DNA of 11,685 nucleotides from Myxococcota bacterium (GTDB taxonomy: Bacteria > Myxococcota_A > UBA9160 > PR03). Location: assembly GCA_030066475.1 (NCBI GenBank), contig JASJBO010000245.1, forward strand, positions 1 through 11,685, written 5' to 3'. The notes beneath the pieces are model-generated. The model did not search any database, was not told the DNA's origin, and worked only from the letters and a program-made list of their open reading frames with translations. Below, in pieces: positions 4,583-10,953 of this stretch. Positions within the stretch are counted from its first letter, which is position 1. Each line of letters opens with the position of its first letter. Position numbers and translations under genes: made by a program.

Positions 4583-5917
4583 ATGATGCGACCCGTCCGG
4601 TACCGTGCCCTCACGGCAAGCGCCGCGATCCTGCTGACCCTCGCACCGCTCGGCGCAGCCACGGCAGAATCTCGTTACATCGTGATCGATCTGGGTACGC
4701 TCGGCGGTCCCCAGAGCTTTGCCCAGGACGTCAACGAAGACCAACAGGTCACCGGCAATGCTTCCGTCGAAGAGGGCAGCAATTTCCCCCTCCAGGCCTT
4801 CCAGTGGGAGGACGGCTCGATCACCAATCTCGGAACGTTGCCTGATGCGGCAAACGATTTCAGCCGCGGCTTCGGCATCAACGATGCCGGAACGATCGTC
4901 GGCGAGAGTGGCAATGGGCCCTCCTTCGGTTTTCGCGCCGATGATGGCGAGCTCACACAGCTTCCCGGTCTCAATTCCGACGGTACCGGGGTGGCGAACG
5001 ACATCAACAATGCCGAGCAGATCGTGGGGGCCTCGACGAATACGGAAGGCAAGGTCCGTGCCTATCTGATCGAGGGAGATGCGATCCACGACCTGGGCAC
5101 CCTGGAAGGGTCGGAGCTCTCCTCGGGACGCGCATTCGGCATCAACGCCAAGGGCCAGATCGTCGGCGTCTCGGGCCGCTCCACCGATTTCTCGCTGCCG
5201 TCGCAGGCCACGCTGTGGGAGCGACGGAGGGATGGAGATTTCACCCTCACGAATCTCGGATCCCTCGGTGACGGGAATCTCTTCAGCGAAGCCGCCGCGA
5301 TCTCGGATCGGGAGATCGTGGTGGGACGGTCGGAGGTGCCGGAATCGAGCTCCAGGGAGCGCGCGTTCCGCTGGGAGAACGGGAGAATCACCGATCTCGG
5401 GGATCTCGGTTTCAACAACAGTCGCGCGACCGATGTCAACAACGCCGGGCAGATCGTCGGCTTTGCGTCGACGTTCCAGAACTTCCCGTCGTTCGGGGGT
5501 GCCGCCTTCCTTTGGGAGTTCGGCGTGCTCACCGACCTCAATGCCCTGATCCCGGCGGACTCCGGCTGGGAGCTGCTCGCCGCCCAGGGAATCAACGACG
5601 GGGCCGATATCGTGGGCTTCGGGCTCCTCGACGGCGAAACGCGGGCCTTCTTGCTGGTTCCGGACTGCTGGGCCGCCGACGTCAACGACGACCACGTGCT
5701 CGATCTTCGCGACATCGCCCTCTTCTCGGCCGCCGTCAAGGCCGGCGAGCCGCGCGCCGACTTCAACCGGGACGGGCGCGTGAACCGGGCCGATCTGCTG
5801 AGCTTCCTCGGCTTCTTCAGGCTCTGTGTCGACGATGGCGACGACGACGACGATGATGACGATGGCGACGACGATGATGATGACGACGGAGACGACGACG
5901 ATGACGACGACGACTGA
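4583..5917 (+). CDS. Secreted HAF-repeat protein with dockerin-like module and poly-Asp tail
   Basis: The 444-residue product starts with a signal peptide (about 1-28, cleavage after ATA). At least six HAF-type repeats follow, recognisable by GINDAGTIVGES, DINNAEQIVGAS, GINAKGQIVGVS, AAISDREIVVGR, DVNNAGQIVGFA and GINDGADIVGFG, alternating with AFxWExGxITDLGxL strands. Residues 366-377 and 393-404 form two 12-residue EF-like Ca loops with acidic or Asn residues at positions 1, 3, 5, 9 and 12, as in type I dockerins. The final 29 residues contain 25 Asp, in runs of 2, 8, 7 and 8 separated by single Gly. GAGGAGG lies 7 nt before the start codon, and a second ATG follows directly. The protein is probably extracellular and Ca-binding; HAF repeats have no assigned biochemical function. 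Confidence 0.85.
   Translation: MMRPVRYRALTASAAILLTLAPLGAATAESRYIVIDLGTLGGPQSFAQDVNEDQQVTGNASVEEGSNFPLQAFQWEDGSITNLGTLPDAANDFSRGFGINDAGTIVGESGNGPSFGFRADDGELTQLPGLNSDGTGVANDINNAEQIVGASTNTEGKVRAYLIEGDAIHDLGTLEGSELSSGRAFGINAKGQIVGVSGRSTDFSLPSQATLWERRRDGDFTLTNLGSLGDGNLFSEAAAISDREIVVGRSEVPESSSRERAFRWENGRITDLGDLGFNNSRATDVNNAGQIVGFASTFQNFPSFGGAAFLWEFGVLTDLNALIPADSGWELLAAQGINDGADIVGFGLLDGETRAFLLVPDCWAADVNDDHVLDLRDIALFSAAVKAGEPRADFNRDGRVNRADLLSFLGFFRLCVDDGDDDDDDDDGDDDDDDDGDDDDDDDD
5828..5914 (+). repeat. GAY-codon run coding the poly-Asp tail
   Basis: The stretch is a near-pure run of GAC and GAT codons broken by three GGC/GGA and an initial GGC-flanked start. GAC and GAT are mixed, which reduces pure triplet slippage but still allows length change in steps of one Asp. 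On the reverse strand it reads as a long valine/isoleucine open frame, which is an artefact. Confidence 0.8.
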
Positions 5918-5927
5918 TCGGTCGTCG
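5908..5927 (+). terminator. Hairpin over the HAF gene stop codon
   Basis: CGACGAC (5908-5914) pairs perfectly with GTCGTCG (5921-5927) around a 6-nt loop that contains the TGA stop. There is no T-tract, so this may be an accidental by-product of the GAC run next to GTCGTCG rather than a true terminator. Confidence 0.25.
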
Positions 5928-6132
5928 GGCTCCATCGTTCGTTGGACCTCGACATCGCCTCGCCGAGCCTGGGCACGAGGCCAGTCGAGGGCGGGCGTGT
6001 CGAGAACCCGCCAGCCTGCGACGGGGACCCGGTCTTCTTCGAGCGCGACGAGACGGCCCGCGTCAGGGCCTCAACGCGGAGATCCTCTCGGATCGGTCTT
6101 TGCTCGCGTGCTGCCACCGGGAAAGGTCTGTG

Positions 6133-6149
6133 CGATGCTCAGAGCATCG
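6133..6149. promoter_or_regulatory. Perfect 8-1-8 palindrome in the intergenic region
   Basis: CGATGCTC-A-GAGCATCG is a 17-nt odd palindrome. As RNA it forms a 7-bp stem with a CAG loop, followed by TCTTCT, so a weak terminator is possible; as DNA it has the size of an operator for a dimeric repressor. Confidence 0.35.
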
Positions 6150-6261
6150 TCTTCTGCGGGACTCGGCCGGGCACGCAACCAGCTCTGAAGAGACATACTG
6201 GCTGCCCGTATCCTTCACGATCCACTGCACCGAGCCACGCTCGTGTACCATCCCGCATGCG

Positions 6262-6287
6262 GTGGGCTCAACGAACGATGAGCCCGC
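6262..6287 (+). promoter_or_regulatory. Leader hairpin upstream of the membrane-protein gene
   Basis: GGGCTCA (6264-6270) pairs with TGAGCCC (6279-6285), extended by one G-T and one G-C pair, around an 8-nt loop ACGAACGA. It ends 33 nt before the TTG start at 6321 and would sit in the 5' leader, where it could influence translation or act as an operator. Confidence 0.35.
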
Positions 6288-6320
6288 TCTGATGGCGCAG
6301 TTGAAGAAGGTTCCATTGTC

Positions 6321-7028
6321 TTGTCCACGATCCGCATCGCTGGCTGCGGTGCAGTCCTCGGGGGATTTGCGAACCTGGTCGCGGACTACCTGCTCCGCGG
6401 GGGGCCCGCGCCCGTCGCAGGAGCCGACATCACCATGGAGGCACTCGCGACCGTTCCGTTCGAGTCGGTCTTTGTCGGCAGCATTCTGGGGGCGGCGGCG
6501 ATCCCCCTCTGGCTGCTCGGCCTCTGGCCGGTCTACCGGGCGCTCGAGCCCGCGGGCCGGGGGCTGGCGCTCGGGATCGTTCTCCTCTTCGGGTACGGGA
6601 TCGTGGTCGCGTCCGGCTACCACGGGACGTACGCATTCCATGCCGTCGGATACCAGGCGCTCGAAGCGGTCGGTCCGGAATCGAGGCCGGTCCTGGTCGA
6701 GATGATGAGCCGCTTCCGCGGCCATCACGACGCCCACATGCTCGTATTCGTCGTGCCGTGGGTGGCCGCGTCGTTCGGTTTCGTCGTCGTGGTGCTGTTC
6801 TTCCGCACTCACTACGCGCGATGGATGGCCGTGGCTTCGCCCATCCTCGTTCCCATCACGATGCCGCTAGTCGCGGCGCTACCCAGCCCGGTCGGGGGGT
6901 GGGTTCGCCCGATCCATGGCACCACGATCTGGACATTGTTCTTCCTGCTCACCACGATCGTCACCTGGCGCCTCGATCGAGACGGGCCAGGAGGCGGCTC
7001 CACGGGAGAGAGAGCGTCCACACGGTGA
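6321..7028 (+). CDS. Multi-pass membrane protein of unknown function
   Basis: The 235-residue product has about six hydrophobic segments spread over residues 5-25, 48-70, 80-102, 138-162, 168-190 and 200-218. A loop with HGTYAFHAVGYQ and another with FRGHHDAHM hold several His, but no known catalytic motif is seen. It may belong to one of the DUF membrane families; I do not recognise it with certainty. TTG 6321 is the start: an in-frame TGA at 6291 limits extension, and GAAGG lies about 10 nt upstream. Its stop overlaps the next gene's GTG in a GTGA junction (7025-7028), so it is the first visible gene of a coupled set ending with pyrC. Confidence 0.72.
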   Translation: MSTIRIAGCGAVLGGFANLVADYLLRGGPAPVAGADITMEALATVPFESVFVGSILGAAAIPLWLLGLWPVYRALEPAGRGLALGIVLLFGYGIVVASGYHGTYAFHAVGYQALEAVGPESRPVLVEMMSRFRGHHDAHMLVFVVPWVAASFGFVVVVLFFRTHYARWMAVASPILVPITMPLVAALPSPVGGWVRPIHGTTIWTLFFLLTTIVTWRLDRDGPGGGSTGERASTR

Positions 7029-7375
7029 CCGGCTTCCAGCGAGACTTCCAGGATGCTGCCTTCGTGGATCGCTATTCGCAGCAGGGTCCTCCGGCCTTCA
7101 TGCCGGGCCATGCCGGCGTGCTCCAGATGACGGGGGTCCTCCTGCGCGAAGGTGCACCCGCCGATGCCCGCGTGCTGGTCGTCGGCGCGGGAGGAGGGCT
7201 CGGGACGCGCGCTCTCGCGATGGCGCATCCGGCGTTTCGCTTCGTCGAGGTGGACCCGGCGCCCCAGATGATCGAGCTCGCACGCAACGCGTCGCTCCTC
7301 GTGGAGTCTGGCTTCCACGACTGCGAGGCCTTCTACGTCGGGATGGCGTGGCGGGGTTGGCTCGCATCGGCGTGA
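7025..7375 (+). pseudogene. Class I SAM methyltransferase with a large in-frame internal deletion
   Basis: The 116-residue product begins like small-molecule SAM methyltransferases: FQRDFQDAAFVDRY, then motif I VLVVGAGGGLG at 50-60 and the acidic loop VEVDPAPQMIELA at 74-86. Immediately after residue 88 it jumps to what is normally the extreme C-terminus of this family, LLVESGFHDCEAFYVGM and RGWLASA. The central strands and active-site region, roughly 100-130 residues in relatives of 220-240 residues, are missing, yet the frame is open throughout. It therefore looks like a clean in-frame deletion and is unlikely to fold as a working enzyme. It starts at GTG 7025 inside the stop of the preceding gene and ends in a GTGA overlap with pyrC. 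The size of the loss is from memory of the family, not an alignment. Confidence 0.7.
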
Positions 7376-8430
7376 GCGTGCGGGCCTCCGTCGATTCCGC
7401 GTCGCTCGAGATCACGCAACCCGACGATTGGCATCTGCACCTGCGTGACGGTGCCCTGCTCGAGCGGGTGGTCGCGGCGACGGCGCGACGCTTCGGACGC
7501 GCGATCGTGATGCCGAACCTCGTGCCCGCGGTCACGACGGTGGAGCGCGCGTTGGCCTACCGCGAGCGCATCCTCGCGGCCTGTCCCGCGGACGCTGATT
7601 TCGAACCGTTGATGACGCTCTACCTCACGGACGAGACCCCCGTCTCGCAGATCGAGGCGGCGGCGAAGTCGCCGCATGTCGCGGGGGTCAAGGTCTATCC
7701 GCGAGGCGCGACCACGCACTCCTCGGAGGGAGTGTCCGATCTGGCGGCGCGAGGGGCCGTGCTCGAGGCGCTCGCGTCCTCGGGACTGCCCCTGCTCGTC
7801 CACGGCGAGACGACGGCCCCCGACTGCGACGTGTTCGACCGCGAGCGGGTCTACCTCGAGGAGACCCTCTCGAGGGTCATCGACCGCTACGCCGCGCTGC
7901 GCGTGGTGTTCGAGCACATCACGACGCTGGAGGCGGCGGAGTTCGTGCGCGAGGCGCCCGCGCGCGTCGCGGCGACGATCACGCCCCCGCATCTGCTCCT
8001 GAATCGCAACGCGATCTTCGCGGGCGGCCTGCGGCCGCATCACTACTGCCTGCCCGTGCTGAAACGCGAGCGTGATCGTCGCGCCCTGCTGGCAGCGGCG
8101 ACCTCCGGCGATCCGAGCTTCTTCCTCGGCACCGACAGCGCGCCCCATCCGCGATCCGCGAAGGAGGCCGACTGCGGCTGCGCCGGGATCTACAGCGCAC
8201 CGGTGGCGCTCGAGGCCTACGCCGAAGCCTTCGCCTCGGTCGGTGCGCTCGAGCGCCTCGAGGGCTTCGCGAGCCACTTCGGAGCCGACTTCTATGGACT
8301 GCCGCGCAACGCCAGTCGCGTGCGCCTGGTCGCGCAGCCCTGGACGCCACCCCACTCGGAGGGCGAGGGCGAGTCGGCGCTCCGCGTCTTCCTGGGCGGT
8401 GAGACGCTCCGCTATCGCGTCGTCGATTGA
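7372..8430 (+). CDS. pyrC: Dihydroorotase, PyrC class II (homodimeric type)
   Basis: Dihydroorotase closes carbamoyl-aspartate to dihydroorotate, the third step of pyrimidine synthesis in the cytoplasm. The 352-residue product is close to the 348 of E. coli PyrC. Zinc ligands and active-site blocks are all present: PDDWHLHLRDG (H21, H23), MPNLVPAVTT, GVKVYPRGATT with the carboxylated Lys at 107, LLVHGE (H144), VFEHITT (H182), ATITPPHLLLNRN, PHHYCLPVLKRE, and FLGTDSAPH (D255) followed by CGCAGI. GTG 7372 overlaps the previous stop (GTGA), favouring coupled translation; a second GTG at 7378 is possible. The gene appears intact although both neighbours are damaged. It shares no pathway with the methyltransferase or membrane protein, so the operon link is positional. 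Confidence 0.95.
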   Translation: MSVRASVDSASLEITQPDDWHLHLRDGALLERVVAATARRFGRAIVMPNLVPAVTTVERALAYRERILAACPADADFEPLMTLYLTDETPVSQIEAAAKSPHVAGVKVYPRGATTHSSEGVSDLAARGAVLEALASSGLPLLVHGETTAPDCDVFDRERVYLEETLSRVIDRYAALRVVFEHITTLEAAEFVREAPARVAATITPPHLLLNRNAIFAGGLRPHHYCLPVLKRERDRRALLAAATSGDPSFFLGTDSAPHPRSAKEADCGCAGIYSAPVALEAYAEAFASVGALERLEGFASHFGADFYGLPRNASRVRLVAQPWTPPHSEGEGESALRVFLGGETLRYRVVD

Positions 8431-8449
8431 GGCCGCGGACTGCGGGCAC

Positions 8450-9343
8450 CCGATGGCGTGATCGGGCTCGCGTGCGAGCTCCCACGCATCGGCGAGAAGC
8501 AGGCGACGCTCGACGGTGGGTGGCAGACGCCCGCTCTCGAACTCTTGCTCGAGCATCGCCGCCGCTCGTGCGGGCTGACCCGTGAACCGTTAGAGCTGGA
8601 CGAGATCGGCGGTCTCGTGCGTCGAGCAGGCTCAGTCGGCGCGCGCTCGCCAGCGCCGCCGCTGCCGCATCGTAGCGCTCGAGCTGCTGGTGCACGGCCG
8701 CGAGCTGTCGCCAGTAGTCTGCATCGGCGGGGCGCGCCTCCAGCAACGCCTCGAGCACGGGCACGGCCTGCTCGAGCGCACCTTGCTGAAGGCGTGCCGC
8801 CAGCAGCAGCTCGCGCCACTCGATCGGTGGGTCCGCTGCAAGCCACAGCGCGGCCTCGAGCTCGTCCGCCGCCGCCGCCCAGCGCTCCAGTCGATACAGT
8901 GTGAATCCGCGCAGCATGCGCACCTCGGCGTCGTCCTCCGCCCGTGGCGCTCGGTCGAGCGCCGCGAGCGCGGCGTCGTAGGCCTCGAGCTGGATCTGAA
9001 TGCGCGCGAGGTTGCGGGCGAGCTCGGCGCGGTCCGAAGTAGGCAGCACGTCCGCGTCGAGCGCCGTGGTGAAGGCGTCGGCTGCGTCCGGCAGGCGGTC
9101 CAGACGGACGTAGACGTGTCCAAGCATCCGTGCCACGACCGCGCGCTCGTACGGATAGCGGGCAACGCGAGGGCCGAGCTTCGTGAGCCTCGAGCGGGCG
9201 TCATCGAGTCGCCCCGCCTCGAGTGCCTCGTAGGCGGACTCGAGTGCACGCCAGGTCGAATCGCGCAGCGGCGGGGTCTCTCCAGCCGCCGCGGTGGCGA
9301 GCCCCGTACACAGCACCAGCAGCAGTAACCTCGCCAGCGGCAT
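8450..9343 (-). pseudogene. TPR protein of the TonB operon, frameshifted and 3'-truncated
   Basis: ATG 9343 begins a signal peptide (MPLARLLLLVLCTGLATAAAG) followed by about five TPR units to residue 241 (ASARRLSLLD, near 8621). The frame then turns into arginine-rich nonsense, while the TPR sequence resumes in another frame: ETADLVQL, stop TAA (plus-strand 8590-8592), RFTGQPARAAAMLEQEFESGRLPPTVERRLLLADAWELAREPDHAI. Both a one-base shift near 8615-8625 and a nonsense codon (likely TAY originally) are thus needed to explain it. Homology fades at about 8450, 20 bp from the convergent end of pyrC, so the normal 3' part also seems lost. Periplasmic TPR proteins of this kind are the last gene of TonB2-type operons. 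Its ATG overlaps the TonB stop by one base. Confidence 0.75.
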
Positions 9344-10035
9344 CAGCGCTCGTCCAGGCGGAATCGAATCGTGCTCCTCCTGCGTCGCCCGGCGGTCTGC
9401 TCCTGCTCGTCGATGGTGAAGCGCCATTGGCGGACGGCCCCCATCACCGCTTCGTCGAACACGCCCGGCGGCACCGATTCCATCACCCGGATGTCGTGAG
9501 GGGCGCCGTCCGGGCCGACGGAGAACTCGACCACCACATGGCCCTCGAGGCGCCACGCCCTCGCGTGATAGGGATAGACCGGGCCGATCCGCACGGCGGG
9601 CGCCGGCAGCGGCGGAACCTCCACGGTCGACCTCCCGCCTTCGCCAACGGCGGTGGGTAGCAGCTCGCTGAGGCCCGGTCCGGTCGCGGGAAGGGCGAGG
9701 TGCGCGCCGAGATCGGGCCGCGGAATGCGCGGCTGGGACGCCGCCGGCGCGCTGACGCTGCGCGCGGACGTCACGATTTCCTCGGGTTCGGGTTGCGCGC
9801 TCCGTTCCGGCGGCTCTGGCTCCGGCACCCGTTCGGGGGGCTTGGTGGGTAGGTGACGCGGCGGCACCCTCACGTACTCCCCGAGGTCCACGCGTTCCCG
9901 CTCGGCGAGACGCGGCGCGTCGAACGCGATCAGGCGGTGGATGGTGAGGGCAAGAAGCAGGTTTACGGCGACCGCGACGGCGAGCATGAGCACGGCGGTG
10001 GTCAGACGGCGGGCCGGAGGAGGCGCGGCGAGCAT
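9343..10035 (-). CDS. tonB: TonB energy-transducing protein
   Basis: TonB spans the periplasm and passes proton-motive energy from ExbB/ExbD to outer-membrane receptors. The 230-residue protein has an N-terminal membrane anchor (about 12-35), a Pro/Glu-rich spacer (about 60-85, PEPEPPERSAQPEPEE), and a C-terminal TonB domain from about 148: PVYPYHARAWRLEGHVVVEF, VGPDGAPHDIRVMES, FDEAVMGAVRQWRF. This is the short TonB2-like form with YP...GxVxVxFxVxxxG. Its ATG lies within the ExbD stop (TGATG) and its own stop overlaps the TPR start, so translation is coupled along the operon. No receptor gene is visible in the window, so the substrate carried is unknown. Confidence 0.93.
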   Translation of the reverse strand: MLAAPPPARRLTTAVLMLAVAVAVNLLLALTIHRLIAFDAPRLAERERVDLGEYVRVPPRHLPTKPPERVPEPEPPERSAQPEPEEIVTSARSVSAPAASQPRIPRPDLGAHLALPATGPGLSELLPTAVGEGGRSTVEVPPLPAPAVRIGPVYPYHARAWRLEGHVVVEFSVGPDGAPHDIRVMESVPPGVFDEAVMGAVRQWRFTIDEQEQTAGRRRRSTIRFRLDER

Positions 10036-10448
10036 CAGGGCTCGCCTTCGAGGGATGCCGCGACGGACACCCGGGTGACACCGGCCAGCCGGACCTGATC
10101 GATCACCTCGACGGCGAGACCCATCCGGGCGTTCGTGTCGGCGACCACGACCGCTGCGGCTTCGGGGGACTCAACACGCAGCCGCTCTACCGCGGCGCGC
10201 AGGCGCCTGAGGTCCACCGGACGCTCGTTGACCCAGATCTTGCCGTCCGCCGTGACTGCGACGAGGATCGTCGCGGCTTCCTTGCGCTCGGCGCTGAGCG
10301 CGCTTGGACGCTCGACGTCGATTCCCGTCTCCTTCACGAACGACGAGGTAACGATGAAGAAGATGAGCAGAATGAACACCATGTCGATGAGCGGCGTCAG
10401 GTTCATCGTCTGCGCCACGTTGCTCTCCTGGCGGTGGGAGCGCGCCAT
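10035..10448 (-). CDS. exbD: ExbD-family biopolymer transport protein
   Basis: ExbD is the smaller subunit of the inner-membrane proton motor that drives TonB. The 137-residue protein has one membrane segment (about 17-39, NLTPLIDMVFILLIFFIVTSSF) with the essential Asp at 22, equivalent to Asp25 of E. coli ExbD, and a periplasmic domain ending in ...VAVEVIDQVRLAGVTRVSVAA. It starts 3 nt after the ExbB stop and overlaps tonB by one base. Length and motif are normal for the family; a TolR role is excluded by the adjacent tonB. Confidence 0.93.
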   Translation of the reverse strand: MARSHRQESNVAQTMNLTPLIDMVFILLIFFIVTSSFVKETGIDVERPSALSAERKEAATILVAVTADGKIWVNERPVDLRRLRAAVERLRVESPEAAAVVVADTNARMGLAVEVIDQVRLAGVTRVSVAASLEGEP

Positions 10449-10451
10449 GGG

Positions 10452-10952
10452 TCAGACGAGCAGGCCGCTCAGGCGGTCGCGCTCGCGCAGAGCGCGGTTC
10501 TCGAGCGGCGAGGAGAAATAGAGACCGCTGATCGCGGTCACGAGCCCCGAGATCGTGGACACGAGCGCGCGGTCGATGCCCCGCGATAGCTCCCGCGGGT
10601 TCGCGGTGCCGAACACCGTCATCAGCTCGAAAGTCGTGATCATGCCGGTCACGGTGCCGAGCAGGCCGAGCAGCGGCAGGATCGCGGCCAATGCGCGGAT
10701 GGTGCCGAAGTGGCGCATGAGCGCCGCGCTGAGCGCAGCGGCGCGCGCCTCGCGCAGGCGACCGCGAACCCCACGGCGGTCGGGGCGTTCGTGCCGCCAC
10801 TGTCTGCGTGCTGCCTCGCGCAGCGCCGGGTACCGCCGATGCACGAACCAGTAGCGCTCCGCGATGAGCGCCCACATCCAGCTCGACGCGACCAGCACTA
10901 CGAGCACGACCGGCCCGCCCTTGGCGACCAGCAGGGAGAGGAACGTCGGCAT
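10452..10952 (-). CDS. exbB: ExbB/TolQ-family proton channel protein
   Basis: The 166-residue product forms the proton channel with ExbD. It has an N-terminal membrane segment (about 13-32) and the signature ILPLLGLLGTVTGMITTFELM near residues 90-110, followed by the second membrane hairpin ISGLVTAISGLYFSSPLENRAL. The start ATG 10952 is one base after the stop of the preceding TtpC-like gene; an in-frame extension to 11045 exists only because the minisatellite of that gene is open in this frame too. Short ExbB proteins like this are the second MotA/TolQ/ExbB gene of TonB2-type operons. Confidence 0.9.
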   Translation of the reverse strand: MPTFLSLLVAKGGPVVLVVLVASSWMWALIAERYWFVHRRYPALREAARRQWRHERPDRRGVRGRLREARAAALSAALMRHFGTIRALAAILPLLGLLGTVTGMITTFELMTVFGTANPRELSRGIDRALVSTISGLVTAISGLYFSSPLENRALRERDRLSGLLV

Positions 10953-10953
10953 C

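Larger units (their letters stand above)
5918..6320. other. 403-base stretch without a convincing gene
   Basis: Reading frames cross this stretch on both strands, but none shows a recognisable domain, signal peptide or good ribosome site, and their composition is that of random GC-rich DNA. It contains two strong dyads (6133-6149 and 6262-6287) and must hold the promoter of the following membrane-protein operon. No GGAAC-N15-GGCAC motif was found here. Confidence 0.5.

Noticed and set aside
3140..5935. 931-residue open frame on the minus strand starting with a Val/Ile-rich segment
   Set aside because: It is antisense to the oxidoreductase and HAF-repeat genes. Its hydrophobic start is simply the reverse complement of the GAY run for poly-Asp.
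6063..6812. 249-residue minus-strand frame rich in His, Glu and Asp across the intergenic stretch
   Set aside because: Mostly antisense to the membrane-protein gene, and no family is recognisable in the part covering the intergenic stretch.
7979..8620. Continuation of the TPR open frame across pyrC to 7979
   Set aside because: Beyond about 8621 it is arginine-rich nonsense antisense to pyrC, while the TPR sequence continues in another frame, so this is run-on after a frameshift.
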